Position numbers and translations under genes: made by a program. A stretch of 64,000 nucleotides of DNA from positions 13,540 through 77,539 of the forward strand of contig JAYFQU010000016.1 in assembly GCA_034926785.1 (NCBI GenBank), given 5' to 3'. Below are positions 53,499-62,447 of this stretch, piece by piece; the first letter of the stretch is position 1, and each line of letters starts with the position of its first letter. The notes below the pieces were generated by a model. The model was not told the origin of the DNA. It saw only the letters and a list, made by a program, of their open reading frames with translations, and searched no databases. The DNA is from UBA7703 sp034926785 (GTDB lineage: Bacteria; Bacillota; Clostridia; Christensenellales; CAG-138).

Positions 53499-54419
53499 AT
53501 GAAACGTTCGGCAAAACAGCGTGCCCTAATATCGGTGCTTGTGTTTTCTGCGGCCCTGAGCGCCTGCTCCGCGCCGTTTTTCCCCTCGTCTGCGGAAACG
53601 CCCGCGCCAACGTCTTATGTGTCTCCTGCGCCCTCTCCCGCCCCCACGCCCGCGCCCGTTATCACCGTCTTCGGCGTGGGATCCGCTTCCTCGTTTGCCT
53701 CAGGCATATCCGCAGCCGCGGGGCAGGGCGGGCCCACCATAAGGTTTAACCCCGGCGAGGTATCCGCTCTTGCGAGCAGCCCTCCCAAAGGCGCGGTGGC
53801 AATCGTCTGCCTGGAGAATCCGGAACCACTGCCGAAGACCAATCTGCCGTGCTATGTGTTCTCCGCCGCCGGCGTTCCGCTTCCCTCCGGCACCGCCGGG
53901 CTATCCTATTTGGCCGATGGCGCTGCGCAGGCGGCTCTGGATCAGGCCGTCTCCTATCCGCCGCACCTGACACCCGTGCGCATGATCGGGCTGTTTACGA
54001 GCGCCGAGAGCGAGGCATATGCCGTCTGGAGCGGCGCGGTTGCGAAGGGGCAGGTTTTCGCCAAGCGGGAATACCTTGCAGACGCCAGCGAGGAGCCGCT
54101 CGACGACTGGATGGCGGAGATCCTCTCACGATATTTCCCCGGCATGCTGGACGCGGTCTATGCGGAAAACGGCGCGCTCGCCGTCGCCGCCGCGGAGCGG
54201 CTCGCGAGTCTCGGGCGGGACGATATCGAGGTGTTTTCCGCCGGGACGGACGCGGAGGCGCTCCGCGCGCTTTCGCCGATCCTCGTCTGCGCCGTCGGCG
54301 TCGATTGGGAGGCGGCAGGCAAGCGCTGCTATGAGGAGGCGATCAAGCTGCTCTCCGGCCAGGAAGCGCAAAGCGACGCGCTTTCCCCTGAGATCTTTTG
54401 GTATTCCCCCAACCCATAA
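53499..54419 (+). CDS. lipoprotein with periplasmic-binding-protein-like C-terminus
   Basis: 306 residues with a lipoprotein signal (basic start, LSAC lipobox) and a Pro/Ala/Thr-rich linker. The last half (AVYAENGALAVAAAERLASL, DDIEVFSAGTDAEALRAL) resembles the second lobe of LacI-type sugar-binding proteins. No transport genes are nearby. It may be a degenerate binding protein or sensor; the substrate is unknown. Confidence 0.65.
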   Translation: MKRSAKQRALISVLVFSAALSACSAPFFPSSAETPAPTSYVSPAPSPAPTPAPVITVFGVGSASSFASGISAAAGQGGPTIRFNPGEVSALASSPPKGAVAIVCLENPEPLPKTNLPCYVFSAAGVPLPSGTAGLSYLADGAAQAALDQAVSYPPHLTPVRMIGLFTSAESEAYAVWSGAVAKGQVFAKREYLADASEEPLDDWMAEILSRYFPGMLDAVYAENGALAVAAAERLASLGRDDIEVFSAGTDAEALRALSPILVCAVGVDWEAAGKRCYEEAIKLLSGQEAQSDALSPEIFWYSPNP

Positions 54420-54440
54420 GTCAAACTTTTTTTCATTCTA

Positions 54441-54464
54441 AAGGCGCGGAGCAATCCGCGCCTT
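54441..54464. terminator. bidirectional terminator
   Basis: A perfect inverted repeat, AAGGCGCGGA with TCCGCGCCTT around GCAA, lies between the convergent lipoprotein and L,D-transpeptidase genes. Confidence 0.75.
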
Positions 54465-54493
54465 GGTGTTTCTATTTGGCTTGCCAACTGAGC

Positions 54494-55549
54494 TTATCCC
54501 TGAATCACACCCCAGCCCTTGATTACACGGCCGGGCTTGATATACCCCGTCTCGTTTTGATAGACGATCTTCATCCAACCGTCCTCCGCCGTCTCCAGCA
54601 GCTGAATCGAGACGCGGGCGGGCACCTTGCAGATCTGCTCCGCGTCCATGCTCGGCCCGGCATATAGCCACTCCGTCGTCTTCATGATGTCCGCATCCTC
54701 CTTGGTGTCCATCTCCCCTTGCTTGTAGGAGATATACCCGCGCAGGACATACCCCTCCTTGTTGCCGAAACGAACCTTGACCCAGGCTTCGCTATCGATC
54801 AATACCTCAAGCTCGTCGCCAACGCTGAGCCGCGCAACGGAATCAAACGCGCTGCCGCTCCCCTTACGCAACCGCGCGCCCTCCACCGTTACCCAAGCGC
54901 GCCGGTTAGGCAGTTCCTCCGCGTCGTCGGTGATGGTCTTTTGAATCTCGTTGTACTCCGCAAACGATAGCCGGCATTTCAGCGCCTTTCTCAGATCGCC
55001 ATTGCTCGGTTCATTCGCGCTGATTTTCACGGTTGTGCCGGGGCAGGCATAGTAATAGAGCCACTTTGCGTCTTCTACATATAGCCTGACGCAGCCGTGG
55101 GAAACCTTCTGCCCGATGTCGCTGTAAGGCTGCCGCTTCATCGCGTCCACAGAGCGCCTACCAAAGAGCAGCGAGTGAAAATAGATCGATCCGACAATCT
55201 GCACCCAATATCGCGCATATTCTCCGCTGAAATTCGCAAATTTGCCAAAGCGTTCCCGTCCGCCAATCTTCCAGATGCCGCGCGGCGTCGGCGTCGCCTC
55301 ATCCTCCGGGTCTGCCTCGTCCACATCCGTCCGCCCGCTGGAGCAGAGGAAGCGACGCACCACCTTGGTATATTCGCCCTTCTCGTCCTTTTCAAACACA
55401 GTGACGATCTGATTGCGCAGGTCAAGCAGGATATAGTACTTCTCCGGATCGCTGTTCTTGAGTTCATCGCGCGCATACGCCCTGCCCGGCGTCAATAAAA
55501 CGCTCAGCAGAACCAATCCCGCGCAAAGAATTGCCGTCACTCGTCGCAT
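54494..55549 (-). CDS. L,D-transpeptidase (YkuD) with two SH3 domains
   Basis: 351 residues with a signal peptide (LCAGLVLLSVLLTPGRAYA). The YkuD domain spans about 35-180 and has His125 and SHGCVRL with catalytic Cys153. Two bacterial SH3 domains follow (about 212-272 and 288-345). YkuD enzymes make 3-3 cross-links or attach proteins to peptidoglycan; SH3 domains bind the wall. Confidence 0.93.
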   Translation of the reverse strand: MRRVTAILCAGLVLLSVLLTPGRAYARDELKNSDPEKYYILLDLRNQIVTVFEKDEKGEYTKVVRRFLCSSGRTDVDEADPEDEATPTPRGIWKIGGRERFGKFANFSGEYARYWVQIVGSIYFHSLLFGRRSVDAMKRQPYSDIGQKVSHGCVRLYVEDAKWLYYYACPGTTVKISANEPSNGDLRKALKCRLSFAEYNEIQKTITDDAEELPNRRAWVTVEGARLRKGSGSAFDSVARLSVGDELEVLIDSEAWVKVRFGNKEGYVLRGYISYKQGEMDTKEDADIMKTTEWLYAGPSMDAEQICKVPARVSIQLLETAEDGWMKIVYQNETGYIKPGRVIKGWGVIQG

Positions 55550-55578
55550 GCTTTTTTGTCCCCCCAGGCAGATGCAGA

Positions 55579-55610
55579 TGCGCGGGAAAGGGGGTTCCCT
55601 TTCCCGCGCA
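55579..55610. terminator. long hairpin between YkuD and NlpC/P60 genes
   Basis: GCGCGGGAAAGGG pairs with CCCTTTCCCGCGC around GGTT. There is no T-run on either strand, so it may be a weak terminator or an mRNA-stabilising element. Confidence 0.55.
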
Positions 55611-55639
55611 TAGTCGATTGATTGTTTATTGGCCCCGCA

Positions 55640-57886
55640 TCAGAAGACGCGGTAGGCGCAGATGAAGTGTGTGGACCAGTATCCACCGGAGTTGAGCACC
55701 GACGAAGATTGGCGCACCTGCCCTTCCGAGGAGCTGGCGTCGATCATCTTCCCCCCGCCGAGATAAATCCCGACGTGACCATCCGAGGCCGTACTGCCGG
55801 AGAACACCAGGATATCTCCGCGTTCGATCGAGCCCATGCTTGATACCCTGGAGAAACGCGATGTCGATCTCCAAGCGATCGATGTCATATAGCTCGTGCT
55901 GACACCGGAATTTTTCAAGCACCAATAGACGAAGCCGGAGCAGTCGAAGGTATTGGATCCCTTCGCACCGCGCACGTATTTGCTGCCGATCTTGCTCTCC
56001 GCGAGCGCGACAAGCTTTTCGACGCCCGTCTTATCGGAGGCGCTGCTAGTGGAGCCGCCGGAGGAAGAACCGCCGGAGGAACTGCCGCCGGAAGAGCCGG
56101 TGCTCTTGTTCTCCTTCTTTGTTGAAGGCGGGCTTGCCGCCTTCTTGGCGCTGGAGGAGTTCATCATGGTCAGCGTTACGCCGCCAACCTTGCCGTCCGC
56201 CGTCAATCCGGCGCGCTTCTGAAAAGCCTTCACGGCGTCCTGCGTAATCTCGCCGAAATACCCGGTTGCGTTCGCGCTGGCAAGATAGTTGAGCTTTGCA
56301 AGGCGCGCCTGCATGTTTTTTACATCCGTGCCATAGTCGCCAAGCTGCATCACCATCTCCTGCGCGTCGCCGGAGAGAATCATATCCCGCGTCACGGGGC
56401 CGAGCTGGCCGTCGCGTGTGAGCCCGTTGGCCTGTTGGAATGCCTTGATGGCGGATACGGTCGCCTTACCCATCACCCCGTCGGGTTTAAAGGTCACATA
56501 GCCGAGCCGCTTTAGCGCCGCCTGGCAATCCTTGATAACCGGATTTTCGTCGCCAAGCTTATAGGCATTGCCGACGACATCTTCGCCATAGAGCATTTCC
56601 AGGGTTTTGCTTCCTACCTTGCCATCCGCCGTCAGATGGTTCTTCTTTTGAAACGTCTTTGCGGCTTCTTCGGTCTTCTCGCCAAATTTACCCTGAATAT
56701 TCGCCTTATTGTCCAGATACCCCAGCTCGTAGAGACGCTGCTGGACGCCTTCGACATCCGGGCCGGAATCGCCCAACTGCATGACATAGACCTTTGCTTC
56801 CGCATTCATGAGCGCGGTATAGGTCGCCTGCCCCAATATGCCGTCGTCGCCAAGGCCATTATGTCGCTGAAATGCTTTCAGCGCGCTCTGTGTCAGCGGG
56901 CCAAAGTGCTGCGTCGGCTCGTCGGAGTCCATATAGCCGAGCTCCATCAGGCGGGTCTGGATTGTAGAAATGATTTCACCATCATCTCCCGCCGTCATCT
57001 CGCCGGTAAACGCGATCGGCTGCGCCGCATCGGTGGTCGTCCCCTCCACGTCTGCCGGAAGCGTCGCGTCAATGGCAGAGTCCGTAACTCCGTCCTGCTG
57101 GGCGGCATCCCCGGTCAGCGCGGCATCTGAATTCGCATTTTCCAGCGCGGTCGGTTCGGACTGCAGTGCCGTAAAGGCCGCAAGCTGCTCCGCATTCTCG
57201 GCCTTGGAGGCCTTTCCCGGCAAAGCGATGGCTAAAATAATGGTGGTCATCAAGACAAGCCCGAGCGCGCTGCTTCCAATCAGGAGCGTGCGCGGCGGCA
57301 ATTTCATAAGAAACTGATAGGTCCGCCGAATGCCCAGATAGATCCCGCGCGCCACAACGCGCAGCGCCTTGAGCAGACCTTTCTTAATCTTCTCCCAAAC
57401 GTCGCCCGCGGAGCCGCCCTGTTTCTGCGCGAACCCCAGCTCGTTTTGATTCATGCCCATGCCGAGCGACGCTTCGTCCTGCGGCAGTTCCTCCACCTGA
57501 ACCAGCTTCGCGCTGAAGGCGGAAATCTGCTTGCCGAGCTTTTTGAAGAACCGCTTGAACTTAAACTTCTTTTTCTTTTTTCGGGGCGCGGCATAGCGCT
57601 GCTCATAGGTGTTCGCCGCCTGCCTCTTTGCCGCGTGCGCGTCCCTATCGTGCGTTTTCTTCTCATATGGCCCGCGCGCATCCTGAGCGGCGTGCTTTGC
57701 CTTATCGCTTGCCGCGCTCTTTACGGGAGCGTATTCGCCTTTTCCCGCAGCGCTTTTCGGTTTTGCCTTGGCCGCGCTCCGTGCGGGATACATGCTTCCG
57801 CGCGCAGGGGCGCCCTGTGCGGAATATCCTTTTTGCTTGGACTTGCCCTGTGCGGGCTTTCTTGCAGAATGGGGATCAGTAGGCAC
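55640..57886 (-). CDS. membrane-anchored NlpC/P60 peptidase with four peptidoglycan-binding domains
   Basis: 748 residues from the GTG at 57886 (AGGAG 7 nt upstream; an ATG 19 codons earlier has no such site). A long cytoplasmic basic tail (about 1-190; KKKKKFKFKRFFKK) and one membrane helix (about 197-224) precede four PG_binding_1 repeats (about 305-580). A Ser/Gly linker and an NlpC/P60 domain with catalytic Cys649 (FDCSGFVYWC) and His704 (DGHVGIYLGG) follow. It cleaves peptidoglycan stem peptides. The long basic cytoplasmic tail is unusual for this family. Confidence 0.9.
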   Translation of the reverse strand: MPTDPHSARKPAQGKSKQKGYSAQGAPARGSMYPARSAAKAKPKSAAGKGEYAPVKSAASDKAKHAAQDARGPYEKKTHDRDAHAAKRQAANTYEQRYAAPRKKKKKFKFKRFFKKLGKQISAFSAKLVQVEELPQDEASLGMGMNQNELGFAQKQGGSAGDVWEKIKKGLLKALRVVARGIYLGIRRTYQFLMKLPPRTLLIGSSALGLVLMTTIILAIALPGKASKAENAEQLAAFTALQSEPTALENANSDAALTGDAAQQDGVTDSAIDATLPADVEGTTTDAAQPIAFTGEMTAGDDGEIISTIQTRLMELGYMDSDEPTQHFGPLTQSALKAFQRHNGLGDDGILGQATYTALMNAEAKVYVMQLGDSGPDVEGVQQRLYELGYLDNKANIQGKFGEKTEEAAKTFQKKNHLTADGKVGSKTLEMLYGEDVVGNAYKLGDENPVIKDCQAALKRLGYVTFKPDGVMGKATVSAIKAFQQANGLTRDGQLGPVTRDMILSGDAQEMVMQLGDYGTDVKNMQARLAKLNYLASANATGYFGEITQDAVKAFQKRAGLTADGKVGGVTLTMMNSSSAKKAASPPSTKKENKSTGSSGGSSSGGSSSGGSTSSASDKTGVEKLVALAESKIGSKYVRGAKGSNTFDCSGFVYWCLKNSGVSTSYMTSIAWRSTSRFSRVSSMGSIERGDILVFSGSTASDGHVGIYLGGGKMIDASSSEGQVRQSSSVLNSGGYWSTHFICAYRVF

Positions 57887-58031
57887 GTTCAGACTCCTTT
57901 CGGCGTTTGGCGAGGCTTTGCCGCCGCCTATCATCCAAATCATGTGTCATGCTGAGTATAGCAAGCAATCATGACGTTGCGTTGAACTTTTTTTTAACGA
58001 ATCGATAATACCTTTCCGCGCTCCGGCGAAC

Positions 58032-59069
58032 TCAGCCATCGTAATATTCTCCGCGCCGGTAATCGTAAATGGCCGCGTTGTATTTCTTGAAATCATCGAG
58101 CACACGCCCCGTACCGATGGCTACGCACGAGATCGGATCCTCCGCGATTCGGCAGGGCACATTGGTGCGCTCCGTCACATAGCGGTCAAAACCGGCGAGC
58201 AGCGCGCCGCCGCCCGTCACCACGATGCCTGCGCTGGCAATATCGCTCGCGAGCTCCGGCGGCGTCCGCTCAAACAGGCCGCGCACGCGCTCCATAATGG
58301 CGGCGAGCGGTTCGCTTAGCGCGTCTACCATCTCGTTGGTGCCGATGGGCACCGCCTCCGGCAGGCCGGTGACGACGTTCCTGCCGCGCACTTCGATAAT
58401 GCGCTGTTCCTTTTCCATATGGGCGCGCCCATAAGCGATCTTGATGTCCTCGGCGTTTCGCTCGCCTATATAGAGGTTATGTTTGCGCTTCATATAGCGG
58501 CGCAGCGCGTCGTCAAACTTATCGCCAGCCATCTTGATGGAATCGGAAAGCACCGTCGCGCCATAGGCAATAACCGCGATATCCGTGGTTCCGCCGCCAA
58601 TATCGAGCACCATATGCCCCTTCGGCTCGTTGATATCGATGCCCGCGCCGATGGCGGCGGCAATCGGTTCCTCAATCAGGTAAGTATATCTCGCCCCCGC
58701 CTCATCCGAGGCTTCTATCACGCAGCGCTTCTCCGCCTCCGTCACGCCGGACGGGACACAAACCACCGCGCGCGGGCGGTAAAGCAGGCGCGTTCCGACA
58801 ACCTTTTGAAAAAAATATCGCAGCATGCGCGCTGTGACGTCAAAGTTGGAGATGACGCCATCCCGCAGCGGACGGATAACGACGATGTTGGCCGGCGCAC
58901 GGCCCATCATTTTGCGCGCCTCTTCACCGATGGCGACAATGCGTCCCGTGACGCGTTCCACCGCGACGACGGACGGCTCTTTCAGAATGATTCCCTTGCC
59001 TTTCACATAGACAAGGGTGGTGGACGTGCCGAGGTCGATGCCGATATCGGACGTATCAAACAAACCCAT
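58032..59069 (-). CDS. mreB: rod-shape-determining protein MreB/Mbl
   Basis: 345 residues from MGLFDTSDIGIDLGTSTTLV (an upstream ATG in frame has no ribosome binding site; here AGG lies about 9 nt upstream). The actin-like phosphate loops (DIGIDLGTSTT, VLDIGGGTTDIAVI) and IVVTGGGALLAGFD are present. MreB filaments guide wall synthesis. mreC and mreD are not adjacent, as in Mbl-type stand-alone paralogs. Confidence 0.93.
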   Translation of the reverse strand: MGLFDTSDIGIDLGTSTTLVYVKGKGIILKEPSVVAVERVTGRIVAIGEEARKMMGRAPANIVVIRPLRDGVISNFDVTARMLRYFFQKVVGTRLLYRPRAVVCVPSGVTEAEKRCVIEASDEAGARYTYLIEEPIAAAIGAGIDINEPKGHMVLDIGGGTTDIAVIAYGATVLSDSIKMAGDKFDDALRRYMKRKHNLYIGERNAEDIKIAYGRAHMEKEQRIIEVRGRNVVTGLPEAVPIGTNEMVDALSEPLAAIMERVRGLFERTPPELASDIASAGIVVTGGGALLAGFDRYVTERTNVPCRIAEDPISCVAIGTGRVLDDFKKYNAAIYDYRRGEYYDG

Positions 59070-59126
59070 TTTCCAACCTGCTTTCATGTGATCCGTTCGG
59101 ACGAACACAGCATATGATATCAATGT

Positions 59127-59156
59127 ATTTTACCATGAGGTCATCTGACCGGACAA
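59127..59156 (-). promoter_or_regulatory. predicted promoter of mreB
   Basis: On the minus strand TTGTCC (59151-59156) and TAAAAT (59127-59132) are 18 nt apart, about 60 nt before the chosen start. Confidence 0.5.
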
Positions 59157-59250
59157 TCAAACAAAGTGTGAACGGAGCATGACGGAGACGGCCGGTCGCC
59201 CTTGTCTCGCGCGATTGGCCGCAGAATTACGATCCGATGGCGCGTGAAAA

Positions 59251-59268
59251 TGCCGCCATCCGGCGGCA
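59251..59268 (-). terminator. intrinsic terminator after sirtuin gene
   Basis: TGCCGCC and GGCGGCA pair around ATCC; on the minus strand the hairpin is followed by TTTTCACG. Confidence 0.7.
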
Positions 59269-59301
59269 ATGGAAGATCACATGATAGGCCCGGACACGAT
59301 G

Positions 59302-60069
59302 CTATGCATCCATCGCCAGCGCATGATCCAGCACCGCACGTTTGAGAACCTGTCCGATCGGAGCCGCGATGTTCAGCGTTGCGCTTCCGCTCCGGCTTGT
59401 CTTGCCAAGATTGATGACAACGAGGCTCCGTCCATGGAAGTAGTCGATCAGGCCCGCCGCCGGATAGACCACCAGCGACGTGCCGCCGATGATGAGCGTA
59501 TCCGCCTTATCCGTCTGCGCAATCGCCGCACGCAGCACTTTTTCGTTTAGCGGCTCCTCATAGAGCACCACATCCGGCTTGATGACCCCGCCGCAGGAGC
59601 AATAAGGAACGCCGTCCTTCCGGATCACGTCCTCCAGGGAGAACGCGCGGCCACAGTTCATGCAATGGTTCCGGTGCGCCGTGCCGTGCAGCTCCAGAAC
59701 CGTTTTACTGCCCGCCTTTTGATGCAGCCCGTCGATGTTTTGGGTGATGATTGCGGTGAGTTTCCCCTCACGCTCCAGCTTCGCAAGCGCGCGGTGGCAG
59801 TCGTTTGGCTGTGCATTGGGATAGAGCAGGTATTTTTTATAATATTCAAAAAACGTCTCCGTGTGTTTCTGAAAAAAAGAGCGGCTCAGCAGGGTTTCCG
59901 GCGGATAACCGTATTCCCGCATGGCCGCAAACACCCCTTCGCTAGAGCGAAAGTCCGGAATCCCGCTCTCGGTGGACGTCCCCGCCCCGCCGAGAAAAAC
60001 AATCCGCCCCGATCTTGACAAAATCTGCCTGAGTTCATCCGCCTTCGCCAGCTCTGCTTCGTACGTCAT
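59302..60069 (-). CDS. cobB: Sir2-family NAD-dependent protein deacylase
   Basis: 255 residues. GGAGTSTESGIPDFRS (NAD loop), TQNIDGLHQKAG, catalytic His128 (LELHGTAHRNHC) and zinc ligands Cys136, Cys139, Cys157 and Cys159 are all present. Removes acyl groups from lysines with NAD as co-substrate. The ribosome binding site is weak. Confidence 0.94.
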   Translation of the reverse strand: MTYEAELAKADELRQILSRSGRIVFLGGAGTSTESGIPDFRSSEGVFAAMREYGYPPETLLSRSFFQKHTETFFEYYKKYLLYPNAQPNDCHRALAKLEREGKLTAIITQNIDGLHQKAGSKTVLELHGTAHRNHCMNCGRAFSLEDVIRKDGVPYCSCGGVIKPDVVLYEEPLNEKVLRAAIAQTDKADTLIIGGTSLVVYPAAGLIDYFHGRSLVVINLGKTSRSGSATLNIAAPIGQVLKRAVLDHALAMDA

Positions 60070-60173
60070 TTATTTTTCACGCTTCTTCCGAATTGAATTG
60101 CCCGGCGCGCCGATTGCCGAATCGCGCAAAGAAATGTATCTGTCTTTTGGATAGCATTATTGTAACACGATTC

Positions 60174-60187
60174 CGGCTGATCAGCCG
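60174..60187. promoter_or_regulatory. 14-bp perfect palindrome between divergent genes
   Basis: CGGCTGATCAGCCG lies in the 259-bp gap between the divergent sirtuin and amidohydrolase genes. It is the only perfect palindrome of this length seen there and could be an operator. No other element is clear in the gap apart from the leaderless promoter at 60317. Confidence 0.4.
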
Positions 60188-60316
60188 ACGAATTTTGAAA
60201 CAAAATTGTAATTTGTCCAATGTTCTGCGCCTGTGAACACCGGCTTGGCGGCCGAATTCCAAAAACTTCCCTATTTCCGCCACGGGTTTTCGTAGCTTCC
60301 GTTCTAATGCGTATGA

Positions 60317-60322
60317 TAGAAT
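60317..60322 (+). promoter_or_regulatory. -10 element giving a leaderless amidohydrolase mRNA
   Basis: TGATAGAAT is an extended -10-like element; TAGAAT ends exactly 6 nt before the ATG at 60329, and no Shine-Dalgarno sequence precedes this ATG. Confidence 0.5.
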
Positions 60323-60328
60323 AAACGC

Positions 60329-61594
60329 ATGAATACAAGATTTTATAACGCAAGAATCCTTCCGCTGGACGGAAACACGCCGCTGTTTGCGGGGGAGCTT
60401 ATCGTTTCCGGCGGCCGCATCGCCGCGCTTGGCGAGCACGCCGCGTTTGAAGGCGCGCTTGACCGGGAAATCGACTGTCAGGGCAATCTGCTCATGCCGG
60501 GTTTTAAAAACGCGCATACGCACAGCGGCATGACGTTTCTGCGCTCTCTGGCGGACGATCTTCCGCTGCAGCGATGGCTGACGGAGCAGGTATTCCCCAA
60601 GGAGGCGCAGCTCACGCCGGACGATGTCTATGTGCTCACCAAGCTCGCGATCATGGAATATCTCACGAGCGGCATCACCATGATGTTCGACATGTATTTT
60701 GCGCGGGAGAGCATCGCGAGCGCCGCGGTCGACACCGGCTTTCGCGCGGCGCTGGTCGGCTGCGCCAACGATTACGGCGGAACCGCGCAGGAGACGGCGG
60801 ATGAATACGCCCGCTATTCCAACTATCACCCGCTGATCTCCTATCGGCTCGGGTTTCATGCGGAATATACGACGGGGGAACCGCTGCTCAGGGATCTTTC
60901 GGAGATGGTACGTTCACTCAAACAACCGTTTTATACGCATCTCAACGAGACCGCCGCGGAGGTGGAAGGCTGCGTCGCGCACAGCGGCATGCGCACGATT
61001 GAATATCTGGATTCGCTGGGTTTATTCAACTATGGCGGCGGCGGATATCATTGCGTACATGTCTCCGAGCGCGAGATGGAGATCATGCGTGCGCGCGGCA
61101 TGATGGCGATCACCTGCCCCGGCTCCAACACAAAGCTCGCCAGCGGGGTCGCCCCGATCTACGAATATCTGCAGCGCGGCATCCCCGTCGCAATCGGCAC
61201 CGACGGACCTGCAAGCAATAACTGCCTCGATTTTTTCCGTGAGATGTTTCTCACCACAGGGTTGCAGAAGCTTCGTCACGGCGCGGAGGCGGTGGACGCG
61301 ATGGATGTGCTCGCTATGGCTTGCCGCAACGGCGCATACGCCTGTGGATTTGACGATTGCGACTCGCTCTCCATCGGCAAGCAGGCGGACATGATCCTGA
61401 TCGATCTTCAGCAGCCCAATATGCAGCCGCTGAACAACATCGAAAAAAACATCGTCTACAGCGGCAGCAAGCAAAATGTCGCGCTTGTCATGATCGCAGG
61501 TAAGATCCTCTATCAAAAAGGCGAGTTCTTCATCGGCGACGATCCAAAGCGAATCTATGCCGCCGCAAATCGAATCATTCGAAGAATGGGATAG
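60329..61594 (+). CDS. amidohydrolase, MTA/SAH deaminase-like
   Basis: 421 residues of the metal-dependent amidohydrolase superfamily: His63 and His65 in NAHTHSGM, then LNET, CVHVSEREMEIM, TCPGSNTKLASG and GTDGPASNN, a combination typical of methylthioadenosine/S-adenosylhomocysteine deaminases (MtaD/TrzN-like). The substrate has not been shown here. The C-terminal part (SLSIGKQADMILIDL) is typical. It is followed by a GNAT gene. Confidence 0.88.
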   Translation: MNTRFYNARILPLDGNTPLFAGELIVSGGRIAALGEHAAFEGALDREIDCQGNLLMPGFKNAHTHSGMTFLRSLADDLPLQRWLTEQVFPKEAQLTPDDVYVLTKLAIMEYLTSGITMMFDMYFARESIASAAVDTGFRAALVGCANDYGGTAQETADEYARYSNYHPLISYRLGFHAEYTTGEPLLRDLSEMVRSLKQPFYTHLNETAAEVEGCVAHSGMRTIEYLDSLGLFNYGGGGYHCVHVSEREMEIMRARGMMAITCPGSNTKLASGVAPIYEYLQRGIPVAIGTDGPASNNCLDFFREMFLTTGLQKLRHGAEAVDAMDVLAMACRNGAYACGFDDCDSLSIGKQADMILIDLQQPNMQPLNNIEKNIVYSGSKQNVALVMIAGKILYQKGEFFIGDDPKRIYAAANRIIRRMG

Positions 61595-61636
61595 CCCTGC
61601 GCTTTCTCGATCAAACAATCACAAAGGATACATCAC

Positions 61637-62368
61637 ATGAGTTTACTCAAAAGGATTGCCCCGTTGTTCTCCGGCTGGGATGAGACGCTGATCTGGTCGG
61701 TCCTGGAAGGGCATATGGGATTCGCACTCGCGGATGACGAACAGAACCCAACCAGCGCACAGGTTGCGATTGGCGATATTTGCTTTTTTGCCGGCCGTCC
61801 CGACGAAATGCTTGCCGCAAAGGCGGGTGCGCCGGAACTGGTGCCGCAGGATGACGGCTGGTGTGCCGCCATCGAGCGCGTTTGGGGAGAAAAGGTGCAA
61901 CGGCGCCTCCGCTACGCGATCAAGAAGGAACCGGATATATTTAACCGCGGCACGCTGCAATACTATGTCGATTCCCTGCCGGAGGAGTATGAGCTCAGGC
62001 TCTTTGACGAAACAATTTACGCCCAGTCATTTCAGGAGCGCTGGTCGCAGGATTTTTGCGGTTGCTTTAACGGCTGCGAAGATTTTATGCGCCGCGGTCT
62101 TGGCGCTGCGGTGCTGCACCACGGCAAGCTGGTTTCCGGCGCGAGCAGCTACAGCGTCTATAACGGCGGATTCGAAATCGAAATCGACACCATGCCGGAG
62201 TATCGCCAGCGCGGACTCGCGACCGTCTGCGGCGCGCGGCTGATTCTGGAGGCGCTTAAGCGAGGCCTTTATCCAAGCTGGGACGCGTTCGATCTTAGAA
62301 GCGTCGCTCTGGCGGAAAAGCTGGGCTATCATGTAGACCATCCCTATGCGATGTATAGCATGCTCTAG
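61637..62368 (+). CDS. GNAT-family N-acetyltransferase (ZmaR-like)
   Basis: The 243 residues match the GNAT acetyltransferase group related to zwittermicin-resistance ZmaR: a variable first half and the acetyl-CoA site EIEIDTMPEYRQRGLATVCG, then LAEKLGYHVDHPY. The substrate is unknown. AAAGGA lies 8 nt before the ATG. It is 42 nt after the amidohydrolase and probably cotranscribed with it. Confidence 0.82.
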   Translation: MSLLKRIAPLFSGWDETLIWSVLEGHMGFALADDEQNPTSAQVAIGDICFFAGRPDEMLAAKAGAPELVPQDDGWCAAIERVWGEKVQRRLRYAIKKEPDIFNRGTLQYYVDSLPEEYELRLFDETIYAQSFQERWSQDFCGCFNGCEDFMRRGLGAAVLHHGKLVSGASSYSVYNGGFEIEIDTMPEYRQRGLATVCGARLILEALKRGLYPSWDAFDLRSVALAEKLGYHVDHPYAMYSML

Positions 62369-62401
62369 TCCGCATTCTCTGCATCCTCTTCAGTACAGCA
62401 A

Positions 62402-62432
62402 AAAACCCCGATCGAGCTTCGACCGGGGTTTT
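62402..62432. terminator. bidirectional terminator
   Basis: AAAACCCCG...CGGGGTTTT encloses an inner TCGA/TCGA pair, between the convergent GNAT and epimerase genes. Confidence 0.85.
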
Positions 62433-62447
62433 GTGTTGATTTCCCTT

